NCBI GenBank assembly: GCA_022559845.1
Contig: CM040123.1
Coordinates: forward strand, 295,604,642 to 295,668,641
Source: Amorphophallus konjac
Taxonomy: Eukaryota; Streptophyta; Magnoliopsida; Alismatales; Araceae
Reading direction: 5' to 3'
Length of the DNA: 64,000 bases
Part shown: positions 22,623-34,469 of the stretch, in pieces
How the letters are laid out: the number at the start of each line of letters is the position of its first letter
Numbering within the stretch: position 1 is the stretch's first letter
Notes under the pieces: generated by a model
What the model was told of the DNA's origin: nothing
What the model saw: the letters and a program-made list of their open reading frames with translations, nothing else
Databases searched by the model: none
Translations under genes and position numbers: made by a program

Positions 22623-24518
22623 TTATTTGAACAATCTTGGACCCCAAGGATTCTTGGGTCCAACAGGATGAGTAGCACCCCATGTTGGTGCTCTCCAGTT
22701 ATTCCAAGAACAGTCAAAAGTAATGTGACCTAATCCTCCACACTTATTGCATATCAGAGGTTTATGCATGAAGACATGATTATGAACTCTCCTAGATGCA
22801 AAATGACTCATGTGAGCAGGATAAATTTCATTGTCTTTCAAGAACCAGCATTCAGATATAACATGCCCAAATTTTCCACAGTTAAAACAATTAACTCTCT
22901 GATTTTGAGATTTCTTCACATGCTTCTTTACATAACTGTTTCTGTAATTTTGATCTTCTTGTTTCTTTAAATAACAGTTATGTATGTAATGACCCTTTTT
23001 GCCACAATAAAAATATGCATTGGAGATATCTCTATCAGATCTTTTCACATATTTGTTTTGAATTGCATTGACATGTTTGTATGCATCCAACTCATCATTT
23101 TTCAAAACTATGCAATCGTCCATAACATGTCCTTTCCTACCACAATAGTGACATGAAACATTTCTTTTATTGTGAACATGCACTGTTGTGATAGGTTTAT
23201 CATTTGCATGTGCATGTGAGTGTGTATGAAAATTATTAGCAACTTGCATAGAAGAATCAGAAGCAAATTTAGATTTATTTAAAATGATATTCTTTTTCTA
23301 TTTTTGAATCTTTTTTAGATTTTTGGTTGGATTTTCTATTTTCTTGGCAGTGAATTGGAAGATAGATGAACTGGAGGGATTAGTTTGTTCTGAGCTTTTT
23401 ACAAAGACAGTTGATTCCATCTTTTCCTTAGCTTTCCTATTAGATGGAGCATAGCCTAACTCCTCTTTCTGAAAGTTCACATTAGACCCAAGCAGTATAT
23501 TCAAATTTTCTTTTGCCTTAACAAATTTTGACAAAGAGGTTTTGAGATCCTCAATTTCAACTTGCAAAGTGGCAATTTCATTTTCACAGGAGATAACTTG
23601 TTGATGCAGACAATCATTGAGACTTTTCAAAGATTCATTTTCTTGTTGAAGCTTTATTTCATTGTTTGTTTCCTTTTCCTACAAAATAGATTTTCCTTTT
23701 TCAAAAGCCAGCCATCTTTCAGATAAGACAGTGTTAAGAACCATCAACTTTTTGCTCTGTTCCTTCAGATGGTTAATCTCTTCCAACAGATTATCTTCAT
23801 ACGAGTCAGCTTCCTTTTTCTTCTCAATTAATAGCTCATTTTCTTCTTTTAAGGATTTGATTAAGTTCTTTTGCATGTTGTCATCGGAGTCAAGATTTTC
23901 AATCAATTCCTTTAAAAAGATACATTCATTGCAAGGAGTTTCAGATTTACTTAGTGTGTTCCTCAGATTCTCATTTTCAGATTTCAGCTTGTTCATGTCA
24001 GATTTTAAATTTTCGTTCTCAGCTTTTAGACATGTGACTTCAGCAATTTTTTCTTTTCTTAATTTCTTCTTTTCTGACTTTACTATTTCGTATCTCTCAT
24101 GAAGGTTTTCATGAAGTATAACTAAATCGTCAAAACTAATGTCATCCAGTTCAGAGTTTACCTGTGAGGATGAATCCTCTATTTGATCACAGGTGCGATC
24201 TTTGGTCATTAAGCATCTTATCTCATCTTCACATGGACTTTCCAATATCCTGTTGATAATTTGCACTGCGCTCCTGCACTCATTAATAAACGAAAAATAG
24301 TTAAAGTCTATCACCCTTCTAGTAAGGTCTAGGGCCTTTTGATTCTCAGCATATTTCAGTCCGTCTGAGGCTCTCCATTTGGATTTATCCTCTTGAACCC
24401 CATACGGACTGTGTGCTATGAGAATCCAAAGATCAGAGTTTACGCTCATCACATAATCACTAAAATGACCATACCAGCCGAAGCGATCAGAGCCAGTCTA
24501 TAGAGGAAGTTCAGCCAT
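22623..24518 (-). pseudogene. Gag of element A, four zinc knuckles, three in-frame stops
   Basis: The ATG is at 24518. The N-terminal part is short and degenerate (DLWILIAHSPYG, KSKW). A long coiled coil follows (about 24080-23450), then four CCHC modules: CHYCGRKGHVMDDC, YFYCGKKGHYIHNC (first Cys replaced by Phe/Tyr), CFNCGKFGHVISEC and CNKCGGLGHITFDC, between 23160 and 22720. It ends NPWGPRLFK at 22623. One unshifted frame is interrupted by TAG at about 24498, 23679 and 23298, all plausibly from CAG. It would bind and package RNA. Confidence 0.8.
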
Positions 24519-24635
24519 GACTATGAGACAAATCAGATCAAATCAGAAAGTATCACTAAAGGAATAGAAACCCGATTACACCACACGCAATGCAAGATGG
24601 ATCTACAGGTCATTGGACCCTCTGTGCAGACACCC

Positions 24636-24647
24636 GCTCAGATACCA
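24636..24647 (-). other. Primer-binding site of element A
   Basis: On the minus strand TGGTATCTGAGC, one mismatch from the initiator-Met PBS, next to the LTR edge at 24650. Confidence 0.85.
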
Positions 24648-24857
24648 ATTGTTGGCCCGGTGTAATGGTGCGAACCAAGATTCAGAGGGGGGGGTGAATG
24701 AATCTCCCTCTAAAAAACTTGGTCAATTTAAAACTTATCCTGAATGATCTAAACTAATGCAGAAATAAGATCAACCAGAAGCTTAGCTGTAGGAGCACCT
24801 AACATTGATCTAGCGATTAAATCTTGAAAACAAACCACAGTACACAAGAGACTTTTA

Positions 24858-24908
24858 GGTGGTTCGGTCCTCCAGACCTACATCCACCCCTTACTCAACC
24901 GAGTAAGG
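24858..24908 (-). ncRNA. Conserved two-hairpin leader motif (element A)
   Basis: In sense: CCTTACTC pairs with GAGTAAGG around GGTT; then GGTGG/CCACC with ATGTA and GAA strands and apical GGTC/GACC. Compared with element 1, a C-G pair of hairpin 1 has become T-A. Confidence 0.65.
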
Positions 24909-25365
24909 CTTCCTGCTGCCACACAGCTTGAACAACTACTGATCCACAGCTTTGGGGATAAATCCCTACAGACCGTTGATCCACAGCTTTGGGGAACAAA
25001 TCTCATACCGTTGAGCCTCACAGCTTGCTGTCCGAGGAAACACCCTCGCCCGCTGAGCAATACAACTTAGCTATGCTGATACACAGCTTAGAAAGAGGAG
25101 ATAGAAAACAAAAATTGATAATGAAAATAGCAACGAAAAGCTGAACAATAACACCTCAAGATATAGCTCACTATGGAGCACACGTAGCTTGGATCTAATC
25201 TAGAGGCTACAACAACTGATTCTTCTGTTGCACTTTTCTCCTCAACTCTGATTGACTCTCTATTCACTATTCTTGGTTCTCTCTTTCTCACTCTCTGATT
25301 CTTCTATGTCTCTCTCTGATTTTCTCTTCAAAATTCCATCATCGAAGGCACGGCTGGGTCTTCTG

Positions 25366-25487
25366 TTATTTATGAATCCGATGTGTGAGGGGCGCGTGGA
25401 AAACAAGTTTCCCGCCCAGAAGGTTCGATCAGATCTGGAATTCAACTGTCCATGTGTCATGATCTTAGCTTCTCTACATTCCATGTG
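25366..25487 (-). promoter_or_regulatory. LTR promoter block of element A with decayed G-boxes
   Basis: Sense CACATG at 25487-25482 and 25456-25451 and CATAAATAA at 25374-25366. Order and spacing of the two boxes (about 30 bp) match element 1, with CACGTG changed to CACATG. Confidence 0.5.
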
Positions 25488-25584
25488 GCGGAATTTCTTT
25501 TTATCAAAATGCTCTTGGATCAAGTGCTTCTTCATAGTCCTGTTGGTTAAAATAGAGGCATTTTGTTAACACATCGTAGTTAAT

Positions 25585-26500
25585 CATTTTCAATATGCAC
25601 AGACTTAATAAGGTATAGGAAGAATGTGTACAGACTTTGTATGTGCAAGGTGCCAAGGATGCACAAACCCAAGGTGTCATGAACATATCATGCACTGACT
25701 TTCATGGCTTTACAGCGGTGAAATGCGCAGACTTGGTTACGCACAGGGCAAGACATGCACAGACCCTTTGTGTGCATAAAAGAAATGTGCACCGACCCTG
25801 GAGCAAGTTCAGCATGTTATGCACTGACCTTCATGGTCCCTAAGGAAATATGCACTGACTTTACTCAAGCAATGTGGAGGTATGCACTAACGTAATTGTG
25901 TACGAGACACTTGTGCACATACCTTAGTTAGCATGTGCAAAGACCTGCACAAACCTTGACTATATGCAATGTAGGATATGCACAGACTCTCATATGAAAG
26001 ATGTAGAACATGCACCGACTATGGTATGTGCACAAAATATGCTCAGACCTTTACATGTATAGGAACAGTGGTATGCACCGACTTTTGAATGCATGGAGAA
26101 AAGATGCACTGATGCATAAGTGAAGGATACACCGTCCTGAAGTCTCATGTACACCGACTTAGCATGAAAGAGAGGAGAACATGCACCGACTATGAATGCA
26201 ATGCACCGACCCTGAATATGCAAAAGACTAGAACATATACCGACGTTATCTACCAAAGAACGTGGTATGCACAGACCTAGCTAAAAGGTGCACCGACCTT
26301 CTATATATGAGATACTAAACATGCACCGACTTTTAATGCATGTTGTCTAAGTGTGCACCGACCTGGACCGTCAATGCACTGACTTTACCAAAATATGTAA
26401 GGATCTTGTATGCTAACAACGCAACTATGCACAGACTTAATCATGTATGCAAATGCAACTATGTACAGACTTAATCATATGTGCAATGGTCAAATACAAG
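25585..26500 (-). repeat. AAGTCGGTGCAT minisatellite in the LTR of element A
   Basis: On the + strand ATGCACCGACTT, ATGCACAGACTT and ATGCACTGACTT recur every 25-45 bp. In sense this is AAGTC-GGT/TGT-GCAT, related to the AAGTCTGTACAT core of element 1. Confidence 0.8.
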
Positions 26501-26574
26501 CATATTTATGCATTTCAGTCTCACATGACTCATAGATTGTCATCATTAAAACCAGGGTTCCAACATCTATCTCA

Positions 26575-27665
26575 TCTCTCTCTCCTGGTCGAACTCCTCT
26601 CACTCTCCTCCTCCAAGGGTCGCAACCCTCTCTCTCCTCTCACCAATTCCCTTGCCACATCAGCCTATCCCAAGATTCCCTCTCCTATCTTTCCTAAAAT
26701 CTCTCCCCAATTCCCTCCTCGCTATCTCCAATTTGCGCCCCCTTCTCTATCTCTTTCCTATTTCAATTAAAATTCAAATCCTCTCCCTATTTTCTCTCCC
26801 TCCCCCCACCAAATTAATTCTCTCTTTCCTAAAACTACTGCCACCCCTGCCCAACGATAAGGAAACTCTCCTAAAATCTATCCTTTTTCCAAGCAGTCGC
26901 CCCCTCTCCCCCTTCAACTAGCCCAAGTGTGCCCTCCCCTAACACTAACCCTAGCTCGCCACCACCTCAGCCTCTCACACCCCAGCCTCCTCTAGCACCC
27001 TTCCCCACTGCCATCCACGCACCCCCATACCCTAGACTCATCCACGGTGACACCACGAGCCCTCGCCGTGGCCCTCGTCCTCGACAGTGAAGATCTCCTT
27101 AATCTACTGCTTGCAGATCCGGGATAGATTCTTAGGTTCGACCTGCAGAGGCTACACCTACTTCCACGGGGTTAATCAATCCAAATTTCCTTCTGTGGAA
27201 TTTTTCTACTCTGAGTCCTCTTCGCTCCAGAGGTGGTCTAGCATCATTTCATCTTCAGCATAGGTCGTGGCACCCGTTCTCGTGCGACCGCGTAGAACTT
27301 GTGCGAACCAGTCCACCCAGGGTGTGCAGTAGGCTTCCAGATCGTGCCACGCCTTCCCTGTCGGTCTTCTGGCCAAGCTTTCTTCTTCGGAGTTTTACCT
27401 CTCGGCATCCTAAAAGAAACCTTGGTGGTTTCGTCACGTTCCGATCTCTATGCTGAGAGTACCACCCCGGCAATCCCACCCCTATTTGTCTGCTCGCCCA
27501 GAAAACTGAAGCTCACCATAGAGACGACCACGACCTACCCCGAGCTCCGATGGTCCTCAAAATTTGAGGGTACGTAGATCTCCCAGTATTCTATTCGACC
27601 TCACTGTACTCGTGCCGTTCGGAGTTTGGTGGAGAGCGTGCCACTCTTTGCACGCCGACTGCACA
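26575..27665 (+). repeat. Left arm of a 1.1-kb foldback (inverted LTR)
   Basis: Reverse complement similarity to 32047-33150 is clear by eye: the CT-rich start near 26580, GTCGCAACCCTCTC, the stretch around 27250-27380, and the TTTGAGGGTACGTAG block near 27562. On its minus strand (about 27510-27206) lies a coding-like remnant ending at TAG. Its outer end is cut by the LTR of element A. Confidence 0.7.
27206..27510 (-). pseudogene. Unrecognised coding remnant, left arm copy
   Basis: Minus-strand codons ending MMLDHLWSEEDSE and TAG (27208-27206) match the + strand remnant of the right arm (MMLDYLWSEEELE, stop at 32500-32502). I do not recognise the protein. Frame and stop are kept in both arms, though the left copy is more damaged. 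Confidence 0.35.
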
Positions 27666-29309
27666 GACCTGTCTTGCAGGATAGAACCGTGTATGACCTT
27701 TTCTTCGGCCAGCCACGCCTTCCAACGACCTCGGAACATTGCCAAATTTTTAGGAGCACTCTTGCACTTCCAAGGCTTCATCTTAACGTTGATGGCACGT
27801 AATTCGGACTCCTTTACGTAGCATATCGGATAGGACTAGCGGCTTCATCCCAGTAGGACTGTGCACAGAGCGGCGTTTCGGTGTCCCCTTCCCCATGTTC
27901 CCCCCTCCTGCATGAGGGTAGTTTTGTATTAACTATTCCCATCCCCACGATCCCCTCCCTGCGTGGAGAGTAGTGCCTTAAGGCTGTACCACAGGTTCTG
28001 TCACGCCCCGATCGCGGAAGATTACCCGTGCCGCGACAGTCCTTTATATAGAACCAAAGGGATCTAGACATTTAGTGGAATTCTTCCTTTGACAATTTGA
28101 TAGAGTGCGCAAATAACTAAGATTTAACTTGAGATTATGAGCTGACAATTATTACAACTAACCAAATGACAAATTACATGCATTCCCCGAATCCAACTAC
28201 TAGGCTTCAAGCCCTTCATATAGTTCTAATCAAATGGACTAATACATTTGACATAAGTGAACTAATACAATTGACAAAAGTGAACTAATGCAATAACACA
28301 AATGACATGAGAATTTGATAACTTCACTCTAGCACTCATCACTCAGTCTCATTCCCTTCCGAGTGTTGGTCGATATCCAAATTACCTGAAAATGTTAGAA
28401 GCAACTGGATGAGCGAATCGCTCAGTAGAATTTACATCTCAGGATTTAACATGCTTTAAGTGGTTTACCATTTCATTTTATATAAGTAAATCTATGCATG
28501 TGGACAAGTAGATATCAAGGATTGTAAAATCGACAAGAGTAGTATAGGAATAACAGGTGAGAATATGTAGATTTCAACTTTCAATACAGCAGTAGCAAGA
28601 GATATCAAGCGAGTACTAACTGGAATTAATAACAATTTTCCAAGAAGGTAAGAACTCATGTCAAGCAAGCAATAGTAAGCAATGTAATTTCAAGCATGTA
28701 TAACTGGAATTAGCTATTTATTAATTTCATTTAGTCAAATACTTTTACCCTTCTGCGGGCCTCAAGTCAAGTCAATCAAGTAATATCGGTGAATGAGTGG
28801 AATGCCTAAAGTCTAGCAAGCAAGTACTCCGGTGCAATGCCAAACACTGTGGTCAATAAACTCCCATGGGCGCAAGTACCTTCGGGTGCTCCTCCCAGGA
28901 CCAGACCGGGCCCTATATGCACAACATTGGTCATGTTTGTCGACATCCACTCTCATTTATAGCCAATATGGAATTTTCAAGGATTGTCCAAGTAGGATAT
29001 AGAGTGGATTATAGAATGGAATCCAATGGCGTATCGTTATGTAGGAACGAACTAGAAGTAAAACCAGTAACGTCTGATACACAGAAAAATTGGGTGAGAT
29101 CGGTGCCTTGTAGGCTACCTGACATGTTCAGAAATGACACACTCACAGCGGGGTGCCATTCCTGTGAACTATATAGGGTTTAGAGAAACCTGTCAGGGGT
29201 TAAATGGCGCCTTTCAGGCTGCCATTTATCAGTGAATGACGTCCAGACACAAGGGTGCATCATTCAGGGGTTTAAGGTTTCGGAAAAACTAAAACTCAGG
29301 GGTCTGGTT

Positions 29310-29900
29310 AATAGGCACCTGTGTCACTGCCATTTTCTATTAATTGGGGCCTGGGTCACTGCCATTTTCTATTAATTAGCGCCTAGGTCACTGCCATGTT
29401 TTAGAGGGTTCACGGGGGCAGGTTTAGAAGGCGCCCAGGGGGCTGCCATCTTCTTGAAATTGGCGCCCTAGGTCCAGACTTGTTTTATTAAATGGAGCCC
29501 TCATAGCTGCCATCATTCAGTGATAGGCGCCCAAGGGCCAGGCGCCTATCAAGTAGGGTCTTGGTTACTGCCGGTTAACTAGTGATAGGCGTTTAACTAA
29601 CGACTAATGGTTAACTTGTTACAACAGAGGTTTAACTAATGGTTTATAGTTAACTGGTTAAAATAGAGCTTTGACTAATGGCTACTGAGGGTTAACTTAA
29701 TTGATTAAGCTAAATGGCTGGGGTTAACTAACTGATTAAGGTAAATGGCGCCCAGGGGGGCAGTCATGTCTTAGAAAATGGCACCCTGGGGGCTGCCATG
29801 TTTTATTACAAGGCGACTTAGGGTCTGCCATGTTCTATTGAAAGGCAACTTAAGGTATGCCATGTTCTATTGAAAAGAGTCTCCATGGTGGGCACCTATT
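29310..29900. repeat. Degenerate minisatellite in the solo LTR
   Basis: Units of roughly 30-60 bp of the form GGCGCC(C) ... CTGCCATGTTTTATT recur. Two adjacent copies near 29312-29375 are nearly identical (GGTCACTGCCATTTTCTATT). Confidence 0.65.
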
Positions 29901-30100
29901 AGCTAGGGTTCAAGGGCCGTTTAGGGCTAATCAGGCTAATTAGAAGGAGCCCTGGTGTCTGACTCCTACTAAGAATTGGCGCCCCAGGGGCTGCCACCTA
30001 TCAGTGAAAGGCACCCAGGGTCAAGCCACCTTCTGTTAAGAGGCGCCCTTGTGTTGGGCACCCCTTTTAAGGGGTTCAGTTTGTCTGTTTCGCGTAGAAT

Positions 30101-31538
30101 AACGACCATTCGTTCGGTCGTTTCTCAGTGAATGGCGCCCTGGTCAGGGGCACCCTTCACTTAAGGTTGATTTAACTAATCCGAGACTCGGGTTATTGTT
30201 CACATTTTCTAATGTTATCAGATTACAAAAGTAATAGCATGGACATGTAGAGAAAATTATGAGGATTACAATTTTATGGTCATGCACTTGTTTCATGATC
30301 TAGTTTCTTCGTTATAAAATATTTAACATGGTGGTTTAAGTTTAAAAATTGACATAATGACAGGTCATTTACTAAAGCATGGTCTATAAGCATGATCTCT
30401 GGTGTAGTCATTCAACGTAAGACAGGTTGGTAAAGGTAAATCAAGTAACATGGAGATTTAGCCTAACATGTAATTAGATTAGGTAGGCTAATAGATTAAC
30501 TAGGTGTGCTAACATATTAATTAATAAAGTAGCTAACAGATTATGTAAAAGCATGATAAAGCTTGTTGTAAACATGATATATCGCATGGATATGAGACTA
30601 ATACGTGCTAATACATGACTAATACGTGCTAATACATACTAATTTTTCCTAGATTAGCTACTAGTTTAGTTAAAGCTTGAGAAAACCTACGAAAACATGA
30701 TGTGTAACCACTAAATACCGCATGGAGACGAGACTAATCACTAATTTTACATGCTAATATAACCTAGATTAGCTATGGTTTGGTTAAAGCTCGAGATCAC
30801 CTACCTATTTGGGATGAGAGACTAGGTACAGGAAGAAGAGAGACACCTCTGCAACCTCTGCAACACCTCTGCAACTTCAGAGAGTGTCCCCTTGTAGCAA
30901 GCCTTAGAGTTAACGGAATAGAAGGGGAATATAAGGATATATTATAGCATTAGGGTCGACAGGAGGGGAAACAAGATCCAGAATAATAGGATCTGAGTGG
31001 GATGCCAACTCAAATAGGCTGTTGGTGATGAAAATATCACAAAAGTTGTCGGATGGGAAATGGCGACTGGGGGTCAGACTCCTTTTATTAAGAGGTGACT
31101 GGGGGTAAGGAGTATTAGACTCCTTTTATTAAGAGACGACTGGGGGTCAGACTCCTTTTAATCTTGAGTTTTATATATTAAACTTCTCACTTAACTTCAA
31201 TGATTTTTATCTTTAAAAATTGATGGAGTTAGTTTATAAAATTTCATGGGTGAGATCCTTACGTTTTTCTCTTATTTTACATATAATGTGTTTCGCAAAA
31301 TTCTTTTTAAATAAAAAGTTACACTATTCATAGCTTAAGAAATAACGACTTAAGATGTGTCGTTATTCAATGAATAACGACCATGTAGTTGGTCGTTTCT
31401 TACTTGCAACATTTTCCTACCACCCTATAAGGACCAAAATTGTAGATATACCCTTTCAATCCTTGTGTATCTACTTTAATTGAATAACGACACCTTACAT
31501 GTCGTTATTTCGTGAGTAACGACTTAGCAAACGGTCGT
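30101..31538. repeat. Family of five TAACGAC/GTCGTTA hairpins in the solo LTR
   Basis: Inverted repeats at 30101-30122, 31341-31367, 31376-31397, 31483-31509 and 31519-31538. All share the stem AACGAC/GTCGTT or a part of it. Two have extended stems (AATAACGACA/TGTCGTTATT). Loops differ in sequence. Confidence 0.7.
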
Positions 31539-32046
31539 GATTTTGTACGGAGACTTTTCTATTCACCCTACATGAATCAAAACTATCTATATACCCTTTC
31601 TTACTTCCTAAATTATGTTTATCATTTAATATCTCATCTATATACCCTTATTTCTTCAAAATAATGATATAATGTAAAAATTAAATTATTAAAATTTATA
31701 AATTATGAAAATGTGATTTGGTGTCTTTTAAAGTGATGTTTATCCTTTAAATACACCTATTTCTTAAGAATAGTGTAATGATGTGATATTAGTTTCCTAA
31801 GTGATTAAAAATATGAATTGGCATTTCCTAAAATAAAATTTGGCATCTTCTAAAGTGTTTATTTGTTTTAAAATATCAATTAATTGTTTTACATGATTAA
31901 TTAAATAGATTAGAATATGAGTTAAATAGTTAAAGACCTTCTTTTAAATTCCTAAATTCATTCATTTCTTATTTTAAAAATTCCGGGTGTTACAGGTTCG
32001 CATCGGAAGCCGTCGTTGGGATCTAAATAGTGGTAGTCGGGACTGC

Positions 32047-33150
32047 GCAGTCGGCGTGCGAAGAGTAGCACGCTCTCCACCGAACTCCGAATGGCTCGGG
32101 TCTAGCCAGGTCGGATAGCAGCCTGGGAGATATATGTACCCTCAAAATTTTAGGACCATCGGAGCACGGGGTCGGTCGTGGTCGTCTCTATGGTGAGCTT
32201 CAATTTTCTGGGAAGCAGACATACAGGGGTGGGATGGACGGGGTGGTACTTTTAGCACAGATGTCGGAACGCAACAAAACCACCTGGGTTGGTTTCAAGA
32301 CGTCGAGAGCTATAACTCCCAAGAAGAAAGCTTAGCCAGAAGACCGACAGGGAAGGCGTGGCATGATCTGCAAGCCTGTTGCACATCCTGGGCAGACTGG
32401 TTCACACAAGTTCTGCACAGTCGCACGAGAATGGGTGCCACGACCTATGTTGAAGTCGAAATGATGCTAGACTACCTCTGGAGCGAAGAGGAGTTGGAGT
32501 AGAACAATTCCACAGAAGAAATTTTGGACGGATTCGCACCGTGGAAGTCGGTGTAGCCTCTGCAAGTCAAACCTCAGAATCTGTCCCCGATCTGCAAGCA
32601 GCAAATTAAGGAGATCTTCACTATTGAGGACGAGGGCAACGACGAGGGCTCGTGGTGTCGCTGTGGATGAGTCTAGGGTATGGGGGTGCGTGGATGGCAG
32701 TAGGGAAGGGTGCTGGAGGGGGCTGGGGCTTGAGAGGCTGAGGTGGGGGTGAGCTAGGGATAGGGTTGGGGGAGGGCGCACTTGGGCTGGTTGAAGGGGC
32801 AGAGGGGGCGGCTGCTTGGAAGGAGGAGAGATTTTAGGAGAGTTTCCTTATCGTTGGGCTAAAGTGGCAGTAGTTTTAGGAAAGAGGGAATTAATTTGGT
32901 GGCGGGAGGGAGAGAAAATAGGGAGAGGATATGAATTTTAATTGAAATAGGAAAGAGATGGAGAAGGGGGTGCAAATTGGAGATAGGGAGGAGGGAATTG
33001 GGGAGAGATTTTAGGAAAGATAGGAGAGGGAATCTTGGGATTGGCTGATGTGGCAAGGGAATTGGGGAGAGGAGAGAGAGGGTTGCGACCCTTGGAGGAG
33101 GGGAGTGAGAGGGGTTCGACCAAGAGAGAGAGAGGTATGGGTGCGCAAGA
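32047..33150 (-). repeat. Right arm of the foldback, within the LTR of element C
   Basis: Reverse complement of 26575-27665. It lies inside the minus-oriented LTR whose right end is 33582. Without the solo LTR the spacer between the arms would be about 380 bp. Confidence 0.7.
32196..32502 (+). pseudogene. Unrecognised coding remnant, right arm copy
   Basis: About 100 sense codons without a clear ATG, with residues such as KAWHDLQACC, WADWFTQVLHSRTR and MMLDYLWSEEELE before TAG. No family recognised. The matching frame in the left arm suggests that the common ancestor was coding. Confidence 0.35.
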
Positions 33151-33239
33151 GATAGGAAGAGAGAGAGGCTCAAGATTTCACAAAAATTGGTTTTTTTCTT
33201 CAAATGTTCATTAGCTCAAGAATAAAGCCCTTGGACCCC

Positions 33240-33248
33240 TATTTATAG
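33240..33248 (-). promoter_or_regulatory. TATA box of the element C LTR
   Basis: Minus-strand TATAAATAG, within CTCCTATAAATAGGGG, about 335 bp into the LTR. Confidence 0.6.
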
Positions 33249-33582
33249 GAGAGGCCAGGGTTGACAAAAGTCCACAAATGCCCTTGACAAACACAAAATG
33301 ACCCTGCTACCCTATGTTGTGAACATAAGCTACTAATGACCTATAACCAAGCTAGTCTTAACAATTGGCCCTTTTGGCCTTTTTTAACTAGCCCATTAAG
33401 GCTTACATGACTCAAATGGACTCAATTTAGACTTAACTAAATACTAGTAAAGGGAAAATCACAATAAAAAAGAGAAAAAAATCCTAGCATTATTGGGCCT
33501 GACCCAATGGGCCTTGGGACGTGAGTGATCTCCCCATCAAATGGGTTGAGGCCACTAAGCCCCCATCTAGATGTCCCCATCA

Positions 33583-34407
33583 TACCCCTCGGTTGGAAAA
33601 GATTCGACCCCGAATCTTAAAGTGGGGTAGCACGATCGCGGAGATCTCCGGTGGGTATGACCAAGGCTCGGGGCAAACGATCATGTGACGGATGCCGGGG
33701 TGACGCTTCTCATAAGCCATGCAAAATGTGTGCCACACAAAGTCACTATGGGGCTGATCCGGCGGTGGGTGCGGAGCGTCGGGATAGACCGATGGAACCA
33801 CCATAGCAACCAAATCGGCATTGTGGCCTTCATCCTCTTGGGTGGCAGGTTCTTGCATGGTGATGGCCGGCTCTAGCTTGGTGTGGATCGGGGTGAGATC
33901 CGTGGCACCTTGTAGCAATGCCCACTCACATTCTTGATCTTAATACTGAGCTATCAACTCTGGGTCCAGCTCGTAGATCTCCACCTATATCGAATCCTCT
34001 TCTAGTGGTGTCTCCATCTCTGGGACATCTAGTGCCATTGGGGAAGGGGGGAACATGTTGTGGATGGTGAAGACCCCCGATATATATGGATGATGCACTT
34101 GACAAGTCCGCCGCTCCAGATCGATAGTTGCATTCCTCTCGCTTAGCCAAGGCCTCCCAAGGAATATGTGAGGACCGGCTAATGTGCTAATGTGGCACCA
34201 TGCACCATCGAAGTAGGGAACCCGGTTGATCCATGTTTCGAACTCTACAAGGACTTGGTCTTTGTCACGTATAATTTGGCTGGTCTTGGTTAGGGCATCG
34301 ACGATGTCCTGGGAGACCCAATTCTTGGGTTCCATCTCATAGATGGATAGCACAGTGGGGGTGCCATTTGGTAGGGCTGCTATAGAGATCACCGGAGGTG
34401 AACTCAT
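33583..34407 (-). pseudogene. Single ORF of mini-element C, retropepsin-like fragment
   Basis: One unshifted frame of about 275 codons, from MSSPPVISIAALP to IRGRIFSNRGV, with two internal stops near 33984 and 33930 (TAG and TAA). The block HIFLGRPWLSERNATID resembles the ILGRPWL region at the C-terminal side of retroviral-type aspartic proteases in plant gypsy elements. A catalytic DSG/DTG motif is not seen. The last codons (KIRGRIFSN) resemble the end of many gypsy pol proteins just before the LTR, which suggests that the protease start was fused to the pol end by internal deletion. Confidence 0.5.
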
Positions 34408-34452
34408 ATCGACCTATCCAGGACCCAGCTTGTAGGAACAAGCTGGGAACTT

Positions 34453-34464
34453 GCTCGGATACCA
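34453..34464 (-). other. Primer-binding site of mini-element C
   Basis: Minus-strand TGGTATCCGAGC, one mismatch from the Met primer site, four bases from the LTR edge at 34469. Confidence 0.65.
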
Positions 34465-34469
34465 AATTT

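Larger units (their letters stand above)
18653..26565 (-). mobile_element. SIRE-like element A: Gag plus extra ORF, no pol, 3' end lost
   Basis: On the minus strand: LTR (26565-24650), Met primer site, Gag (24518-22623), a 2-kb non-coding stretch, and an extra ORF (20466-18653) that abuts the gypsy LTR. The 3' LTR is missing. LTR termini are TGTTGG and CCAACA. The order Gag to extra ORF matches element B with pol removed. Confidence 0.75.
24650..26565 (-). repeat. 5' LTR of element A (1916 bp)
   Basis: It begins TGTTGGCCC and ends TTCCAACA on the + strand. It carries the two-hairpin motif, a promoter block and the minisatellite in reverse orientation. Confidence 0.8.
27999..31994. mobile_element. 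Solo LTR, 3996 bp, with perfect 5-bp target duplication
   Basis: It begins TGTCACGCCCCGAT and ends GGGTGTTACA, flanked on both sides by GGTTC (27994-27998 and 31995-31999). The end sequence occurs once and there is no internal region, primer site or coding domain, so it is a solo LTR left by LTR-LTR recombination. Read on the minus strand it starts TGTAACACCCGG, a common start of plant gypsy LTRs, so the true orientation is probably minus. It lies in the loop of the foldback. Confidence 0.8.
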
